Below are positions 1 to 3,425 of a stretch of 5,258 nucleotides of DNA, piece after piece; position 1 is the stretch's first letter; each line of letters begins with the position of its first letter. The stretch lies in the NCBI GenBank assembly GCA_027019205.1, contig JALUWZ010000198.1, forward strand, positions 1 through 5,258, in the 5' to 3' direction. Origin of the DNA: Emcibacter sp. Its GTDB lineage: Bacteria; Pseudomonadota; Alphaproteobacteria; Sphingomonadales; Emcibacteraceae. The notes beneath the pieces are model-generated. The model ran no database searches, was not told the origin of the DNA, and saw only the letters and a list, made by a program, of their open reading frames with translations. The position numbers were made by a program, and so were the translations under genes.

Positions 1-331
1 CGAACCCGCCGCCGAGGCAGAAACCGGACACCTGCGCCAGTGTCGGCACCGGATGGGCGAGAATATCACCGATCATAATATGAAACCCGGGCAGCATGTC
101 ATCCACCCGGTCTTTGGTATGTTCCTCCACACTGGCGCCAAAACAGAAATGATCACCGGCCCCTTTAAAGATAATCAGTTTTCTGTCCTGATTGCCAAGG
201 TCGGCTTTAAGGAAATTTCTGATATCGGCCATCATGGCGGCGGTCAGGATATTGGCCGGCGGGTCATTGAGGATAATTTCCGCCACCTGTCCGTCATATT
301 TCTCCGTAATCTCCAGTGTTTGATATGTCAT
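1..331 (-). CDS. dch: Probable cyclohexa-1,5-diene-1-carbonyl-CoA hydratase (crotonase family), 5' part only
   Basis: The gene enters from the left edge on the minus strand, so only the first 110 residues are visible. The product begins MTYQTLEITEKYDGQ and has a crotonase-fold N-terminus. The segment FCFGASVEEH (about residues 62-71) corresponds to the first oxyanion-hole strand. GFCLGGGF (about 103-110) is the start of the second oxyanion-hole glycine motif, cut by the window edge. The GASVEEH form, rather than the usual GADL of fatty-acid enoyl-CoA hydratases, is what I associate with dienoyl-CoA hydratases of the anaerobic benzoyl-CoA pathway. Dch adds water to cyclohexa-1,5-diene-1-carbonyl-CoA to give 6-hydroxycyclohex-1-ene-1-carbonyl-CoA, in the cytoplasm. 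The upstream neighbour, 7 bases away, resembles the dehydrogenase that uses that product, which strongly supports the call. The alternative is a generic enoyl-CoA hydratase/isomerase. The family is certain; the exact substrate is likely but inferred. Confidence 0.75.
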   Translation of the reverse strand, partial: MTYQTLEITEKYDGQVAEIILNDPPANILTAAMMADIRNFLKADLGNQDRKLIIFKGAGDHFCFGASVEEHTKDRVDDMLPGFHIMIGDILAHPVPTLAQVSGFCLGGGF

Positions 332-338
332 ATTGAGG

Positions 339-1409
339 TCACTCCTGATCAGGTATCATAATGGCGCGCCGGGTAAGCTTGTGGTCATTGGCGAGTTCAA
401 TCACCGCGTTAAGTTCGGACAGGGGATAGGTGATGATATTGTCCAGCAGGTTGATGCTGCCGTCCAACACCCCCTCGACCACGGCGGGGTAATATTTCGG
501 GCTGCAGCCCCAATTGCCGAACATATCGGCATCAAAGGCCATCATATTGCTCAACCGCAGTTCGAGCTTGCCCATCGTGAAGCCGATAATACCGATCGTA
601 CCGGCAAAGCTCAGCAGCGAAAAGGCCACCGTCTGTCCGGCAGTGGACCCGCTGGTTTCAAAGACCTTCCATTGATTGGCGGGTAAATTATGGTCATGAA
701 CAAAGGCCCTGATGGCTTTCTTTATGTCGCGAACGCTCATCTCCCGGGTACAGATGCCGAAATCGGCCCCCTGTTGCAGGACTGTTTCAATCTTGGCCTC
801 ATCAATATCAAGGGCGATGACCGTTGCCCCGGCATTATGGGCGTGCTGGGCCATGTAAAGCCCGACCCCGCCGGTGCCGATAACAATAGCGAGGTCGCCT
901 TTTTTCAGGCCGCTGCGAACCATCGACTGGTAGGGCGTGGTGATGGCATCGGCGATAACCGAGAGCTGGTGCAATTCAAATGCGCCAAGATCATCCGGAA
1001 GCGGGCAGAGAAACCGGGCCGGCACCACGATATGACTGGCAAATCCACCATCGAAATCATTGCCGGGCATCAGCTGATGCTGGCAGATATTGTCACGGCC
1101 CGCCTTGCACAGCTCACATTCCCCGCAGGGCAGGACCGCCGGAATGATCACCTGTTTCCCCGCAAGATTTTGATAATTTTTGCCCGTGGCAACCACGCGA
1201 CCGCTGATTTCATGACCAAGGATAAGCGGAAGGTCATGTTTGGTGCCGACATCGCCGGATATAAAGCCGAGATCAGTATGGCATACCCCGCATCCGGCCA
1301 CCTTGACGACGACATCGTCATTGCCAATATCCCCGATGGTAAAATCCCGCCTTTCCAGCGGTTGACCGGGGCTGACAAAAAACATTCCCCATGCTTTAAT
1401 TGATGACAT
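339..1409 (-). CDS. had: Probable 6-hydroxycyclohex-1-ene-1-carbonyl-CoA dehydrogenase (zinc-dependent MDR family)
   Basis: This is a complete 356-residue medium-chain zinc alcohol dehydrogenase. The catalytic-zinc region is GCGVCHTD (residues 39-46; C43 the likely ligand) with GHE at 65-67. The structural zinc site has four cysteines, C95, C98, C101 and C109. The Rossmann glycine motif is GTGGVG (178-183), and D201 at the end of the following strand indicates NAD+ preference. The reaction would oxidise 6-hydroxycyclohex-1-ene-1-carbonyl-CoA to the 6-oxo compound, before hydrolytic ring opening in anaerobic benzoyl-CoA degradation. The assignment rests on overall resemblance to that family and on the downstream dch-like gene. 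The start at 1409 is chosen because GGAG at 1417-1420 lies 7 bases upstream and MSSIKAWGMFF begins the domain. The reading frame stays open upstream to 1517, but that would add 36 residues unlike the family and would run through the predicted operator. A generic zinc alcohol dehydrogenase is the fallback. Confidence 0.8.
   Translation of the reverse strand: MSSIKAWGMFFVSPGQPLERRDFTIGDIGNDDVVVKVAGCGVCHTDLGFISGDVGTKHDLPLILGHEISGRVVATGKNYQNLAGKQVIIPAVLPCGECELCKAGRDNICQHQLMPGNDFDGGFASHIVVPARFLCPLPDDLGAFELHQLSVIADAITTPYQSMVRSGLKKGDLAIVIGTGGVGLYMAQHAHNAGATVIALDIDEAKIETVLQQGADFGICTREMSVRDIKKAIRAFVHDHNLPANQWKVFETSGSTAGQTVAFSLLSFAGTIGIIGFTMGKLELRLSNMMAFDADMFGNWGCSPKYYPAVVEGVLDGSINLLDNIITYPLSELNAVIELANDHKLTRRAIMIPDQE
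342..346 (-). promoter_or_regulatory. Ribosome binding site of the dch-like gene, adjoining the had stop codon
   Basis: AGGAG on the minus strand lies within the last codons of had: the terminal GAG codon is part of the site and the TGA stop follows directly. The dch ATG is 10 bases downstream, slightly longer than ideal. This arrangement suggests that ribosomes finishing had promote initiation on dch, so the two enzymes would be made together. The coupling is an inference from spacing. Confidence 0.55.
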
Positions 1410-1416
1410 TTTTACG

Positions 1417-1420
1417 CTCC
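1417..1420 (-). promoter_or_regulatory. Ribosome binding site that decides the had start
   Basis: GGAG on the minus strand sits 7 bases before the ATG at 1409. The in-frame upstream ATG candidates, including the one encoding MDKYEKW near 1439, lack as good a match at a suitable distance. The site therefore supports a 356-residue product. Confidence 0.6.
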
Positions 1421-1472
1421 ACTTTTCGTATTTATCCATGATTACCTGCACAGGCAGGAGGCAGTAATTATC

Positions 1473-1486
1473 CGAACGACCGTTCG
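1473..1486. promoter_or_regulatory. TetR-like palindromic operator in front of the had-dch operon
   Basis: The 14-base site is CGAACG-AC-CGTTCG, a perfect 6-base inverted repeat with a 2-base centre, flanked on both sides by AT-rich sequence. This AACG/CGTT architecture is typical of TetR-family operators, many of which control CoA-thioester catabolism and respond to acyl-CoA or aromatic-CoA ligands. It lies about 64-77 bases upstream of the had start, just downstream of or inside the predicted promoter, a position expected for repression. No regulator gene is in the window, so the protein and its ligand are unknown. Confidence 0.55.
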
Positions 1487-1488
1487 TT

Positions 1489-1517
1489 AATTTAATAAAA
1501 ACAGGGGGCTTATGCAA
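1489..1517 (-). promoter_or_regulatory. Candidate promoter of the had-dch operon
   Basis: On the minus strand TTGCAT (1512-1517) and TAAATT (1489-1494) are separated by 17 bases, each matching four of six consensus positions. Transcription would start near 1482, inside the palindrome at 1473-1486. A competing reading uses GATAAT (1467-1472) as the -10, with only a weak TTAAAT -35, which would place the palindrome in the spacer. Either geometry would let a bound repressor block RNA polymerase. The exact start is uncertain. Confidence 0.35.
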
Positions 1518-1890
1518 TGCTTATTTTCACCGAAATATTATGGAATGCCGGATAACATATTGTTTTATTGTATAAATTTAAGATGTAAAATATCACTTCA
1601 ACATTGAACCCGTTACAGATTTCTGCTGGTAATATTCAGGTTATTTCGGAAGTTTAATAACTAGAGACAGGCAGTATTTTTCATCGAGGACATGGATTTT
1701 ATAGCAGTTATGCCGTAAAATTCCGTCCGAAAAAGACTATTGATTCTGTTTCTTCCTGCGATTTTGATATGTAATTTATCTATTATTTAGTCAAAATGCG
1801 GCTTTCATTAATCCGCAGTAAATGTCTGTTCTGTAGGATAGGCGGCCATAAAAGATTCTGTGATTTTAACCCTGAAAGGTCAGATGGAAA
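1518..1890. other. AT-rich divergent intergenic region without a recognisable gene
   Basis: This stretch separates the minus-strand had operon from the plus-strand TPR-like gene. I find no convincing coding frame, tRNA or strong promoter for the rightward gene. The best small structure is an imperfect hairpin with 5-base arms TGCGG (1797-1801) and CCGCA (1813-1817). On the minus strand it is followed by a short T run, so it is at most a weak leftward terminator. A tiny frame from the ATG at 1692 encodes only MDFIAVMP and is not supported. The base composition is visibly more AT-rich than the flanking genes. Confidence 0.6.
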
Positions 1891-2247
1891 ATGAATATGA
1901 AACATGTGAACCGGGCCGTGCTTTTCGGTGTATTCCTTTATTTCGGGACGGGGCAGGTTGCCATGTCAGGCGATCAGTCAAAAGACATCAGAATTGCCGA
2001 CCGGAAAATTATTTTAGAGAAATATGACGAAGCAAAAGAAATTTATCAGAAAATTATCAGGACTTCGGAATCGCCGGTTGTTGCCGCCTATGCCCATTAC
2101 CGGTTGGGATCACTTTATAAAAGACGTAATGAGGTCTCTAAGGCCCGGGCAGAATACAAGAAGGGAATTCTGTCGTTGAAACAGGCTGATATGGCAGATC
2201 ATCAGATTGGTAAATATCTGGCACAGGCGATCAGGACAACCGGTTAG
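1891..2247 (+). CDS. Small exported protein with TPR-like helical repeats, function unknown
   Basis: The product is 118 residues. The first 25 or so are a signal peptide: a short basic start (MNMKHVNR), a hydrophobic core (AVLFGVFLYFGTG) and a possible signal peptidase I site around QVAMS/G. Residues 35-58 (KYDEAKEIYQKII) and 65-98 (AYAHYRLGSLYKRRNEVSKA, then AEYKKGI) fit two tetratricopeptide-like helix pairs, with the small and aromatic residues at the expected spacing. It is probably a periplasmic protein-interaction module, but nothing shows its partner. The start is not firm: ATG at 1891 has only a weak AAAGG 11 bases upstream, and the ATG at 1897 would serve equally well. The gene appears monocistronic, since a hairpin follows within 10 bases of the stop and a full terminator lies at 2350-2379. 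I do not recognise a named family. Confidence 0.75.
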   Translation: MNMKHVNRAVLFGVFLYFGTGQVAMSGDQSKDIRIADRKIILEKYDEAKEIYQKIIRTSESPVVAAYAHYRLGSLYKRRNEVSKARAEYKKGILSLKQADMADHQIGKYLAQAIRTTG

Positions 2248-2253
2248 GCTCAG

Positions 2254-2281
2254 CCCCTGTTCACGAGGTAGTGATCAGGGG
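2254..2281 (+). terminator. Strong hairpin just after the TPR-like gene, without a T tract
   Basis: CCCCTG (2254-2259) and TCAC (2261-2264) pair with GTGA (2271-2274) and CAGGGG (2276-2281). The stem has ten base pairs with one T-T mismatch and a six-base GAGGTA loop. It begins 7 bases after the TAG stop. No T run follows, so it is not a standard intrinsic terminator. It may protect the mRNA 3' end or act as a weak stop before the terminator at 2350. The structure is visible; its role is inferred. Confidence 0.45.
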
Positions 2282-2285
2282 TGAT

Positions 2286-2314
2286 TTGCAAGCGGGGCGG
2301 CGGTGCCTTAAAAT
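2286..2314 (+). promoter_or_regulatory. Candidate promoter for a short transcript
   Basis: TTGCAA (2286-2291) and TAAAAT (2309-2314) are separated by exactly 17 bases. The -35 matches four of six consensus positions and the -10 five of six. A start near 2321 would leave about 59 bases to the end of the T tract at 2379, with no room for a protein gene. It could be a chance match, but its spacing and its position ahead of a terminator favour a small RNA. Confidence 0.35.
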
Positions 2315-2320
2315 AACGTT

Positions 2321-2379
2321 AGTTATTGCATAGTTCCTCCCCTCGACTTGGTCAGCCTCCGGGCTGACCGTTTTTTTTT
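2321..2379 (+). ncRNA. Candidate small RNA with two CCUCC motifs
   Basis: The predicted transcript runs from about 2321, set by the promoter at 2286-2314, to the terminator T tract. It contains TTCCTCCCCTC (2334-2344) in a stretch with little local pairing, and a second CCTCC (2356-2360) at the loop of the terminator hairpin. Both are complementary to Shine-Dalgarno sequences. Alphaproteobacterial 'cuckoo' RNAs, such as the CcsR RNAs of Rhodobacter, are known for CCUCC-rich motifs repeated in loops. This candidate is shorter and shows only one clear hairpin, so it may be a distant relative, a different anti-SD RNA, or simply the tail of the TPR gene mRNA. No homology search was possible. Confidence 0.3.
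2350..2379 (+). terminator. Strong intrinsic terminator
   Basis: GGTCAGCC (2350-2357) and GGCTGACC (2362-2369) form a perfect 8-base-pair stem with a TCCG loop. One G follows and then nine Ts (2371-2379). It would end transcription from the TPR-like gene or the candidate small RNA, and insulates the downstream hydrolase, which has its own promoter immediately afterwards. Confidence 0.92.
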
Positions 2380-2393
2380 GATTTCCCCTTGCG

Positions 2394-2423
2394 TTGACAT
2401 ACTTCCGCTCTGCCTATTATGAT
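2394..2423 (+). promoter_or_regulatory. Near-consensus sigma-70 promoter of the exported hydrolase gene
   Basis: TTGACA (2394-2399) is a perfect -35. TATGAT (2418-2423) is a five-of-six -10 at 18-base spacing; the overlapping TATTAT (2415-2420) would give a less likely 15-base spacing. Transcription would begin near 2430, leaving a leader of about 35 bases before the ATG at 2464. Its place right after a terminator supports an independently transcribed gene. Confidence 0.65.
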
Positions 2424-2463
2424 CAGGGCGAATAATATTTAACGGCGGACGGGAACTATATCC

Positions 2464-3351
2464 ATGGCAACAATCCTGAGACTTGTCTTCATTATCTTCT
2501 ATTCGGGGGTATTTTCATTTTCATATACGGGGGCCAGCCTTGCGGAGTCTGTTCCCTACGGGCATAACAGCGCTGTCGGTAAATATGCCGGCATTAACGG
2601 GATCAGGATGTATTATGAGATTTACGGCCATGGCAAGCCGCTCGTCCTGATTCACGGTAATGGCGACAGCATTGCCGGTATGGCGGCGCAGATCGCTTAT
2701 TTCTCCAAAAATTACCAGGTAATAGTTGCCGACAGTCGCGGCCATGGCAAATCCGGACTGGGAACCGATCATCTGAATTATGTCCAGATGATGGAAGACT
2801 GGAACGCGTTACTTGATTATCTTCACGTCCGTCATGCCGATGTGTTTGGCTGGAGCGACGGAGGGATACTGGGCCTGTTGCTGGCGATAAATCACCCGGA
2901 CAAGATTGCAAAACTTGCGGTTATGGGGGCAAATCTGCGACCTGATACGACGGCGGTGGAGCCTTGGGCCGCGCCGATGCTAAAAGAATATGCCAAAGAG
3001 ATTAACAAGATGATCGCTGAAAAAGATACCACCCTCGACTGGAATCTGGAAAAGCAGCGGCTCGGTCTGGAGATGACACAGCCGGATATAAAAACCAAAA
3101 GCCTGCACCGGATCAAAATCCCGGTATTGGTGATGGCCGGGGACCGCGATGTTATCAGGGCGCAGCATAGTCTGGAAATATTCCACAATCTGAAAAATGC
3201 CCAGCTGCTGATTTTACCGGGACATACCCATTTTGCGCCGGTAAATGATCCGGAAACGGTTAATGCCTTTCTCGGTTATTTCTTCAAAAATCCATTCAAA
3301 ATGCCCTCTACCAAAGAGATTATAGAAAAATATTACGACTCTGCCGAATGA
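2464..3351 (+). CDS. Exported alpha/beta-hydrolase fold protein, substrate unknown
   Basis: The product has 295 residues. The N-terminus (about 1-28) is a signal peptide: hydrophobic ILRLVFIIFYSGVFSFS, then a likely cleavage around ASLA/ES. The mature part is a standard alpha/beta hydrolase: oxyanion HGNGD at 64-68, nucleophile elbow GWSDGG with Ser131, probable acid Asp229 in GDRD (226-229), and probable catalytic His256 in PGHTHF (252-257). It should act in the periplasm or outside the cell as an esterase or related hydrolase. No residues identify the substrate. The cap region (about 160-210) is short and helical. A charged tail of about 20 residues (KNPFKMPSTKEIIEKYYDSAE) extends past the last core helix. 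ATG at 2464 is preceded by GGGA 9 bases upstream, and this start includes the signal peptide. It appears to be a single-gene unit between its own promoter and the next gene's candidate promoter. No terminator is obvious after it. Confidence 0.85.
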   Translation: MATILRLVFIIFYSGVFSFSYTGASLAESVPYGHNSAVGKYAGINGIRMYYEIYGHGKPLVLIHGNGDSIAGMAAQIAYFSKNYQVIVADSRGHGKSGLGTDHLNYVQMMEDWNALLDYLHVRHADVFGWSDGGILGLLLAINHPDKIAKLAVMGANLRPDTTAVEPWAAPMLKEYAKEINKMIAEKDTTLDWNLEKQRLGLEMTQPDIKTKSLHRIKIPVLVMAGDRDVIRAQHSLEIFHNLKNAQLLILPGHTHFAPVNDPETVNAFLGYFFKNPFKMPSTKEIIEKYYDSAE

Positions 3352-3388
3352 CAGAATGTAATAGTGAGGGATGCCGGCTCATTTTGCG

Positions 3389-3394
3389 TATAAT
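3389..3394 (+). promoter_or_regulatory. Candidate -10 element of the copper ATPase gene
   Basis: A perfect TATAAT lies 31 bases before the ATPase start. No good -35 is found at 17 bases. A partial dyad, AGTGAG (3363-3368) and CTCATT (3378-3383), lies just upstream, where an activator could bind. It does not match the CueR/MerR copper operator that I know, so copper control is plausible from gene function but not shown by the sequence. Confidence 0.35.
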
Positions 3395-3415
3395 CAGGTG
3401 GTTACAGGCATAAAT

Positions 3416-3420
3416 GAGGA
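3416..3420 (+). promoter_or_regulatory. Ribosome binding site of the copper ATPase gene
   Basis: GAGGA lies 5 bases before the ATG at 3426 and 8 bases before the adjacent in-frame ATG at 3429. An in-frame ATG at 3414 overlaps this site and has a poorer site upstream, so it is disfavoured. The choice between 3426 and 3429 changes only one methionine. Confidence 0.55.
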
Positions 3421-3425
3421 AATAT

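Noticed and set aside
690..1403. Long plus-strand open frame opposite the dehydrogenase gene
   Set aside because: It lacks recognisable domains and lies fully antisense to a gene with intact zinc and Rossmann motifs; it is a shadow of that coding sequence.
1410..1517. 36-residue N-terminal extension of the dehydrogenase
   Set aside because: It would translate through the predicted operator and promoter, and the inner ATG at 1409 has a good ribosome binding site and the family-like start.
1692..1718. Tiny frame encoding MDFIAVMP after a GAGGA
   Set aside because: Eight residues, only a few bases after the GAGGA, with nothing to regulate nearby; chance is sufficient.
3363..3394. CueR-type copper operator ahead of the ATPase
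   Set aside because: The TATAAT is perfect, but there is no -35 at the 19-20 base spacing of MerR-family promoters and the dyad does not match the known CueR operator.
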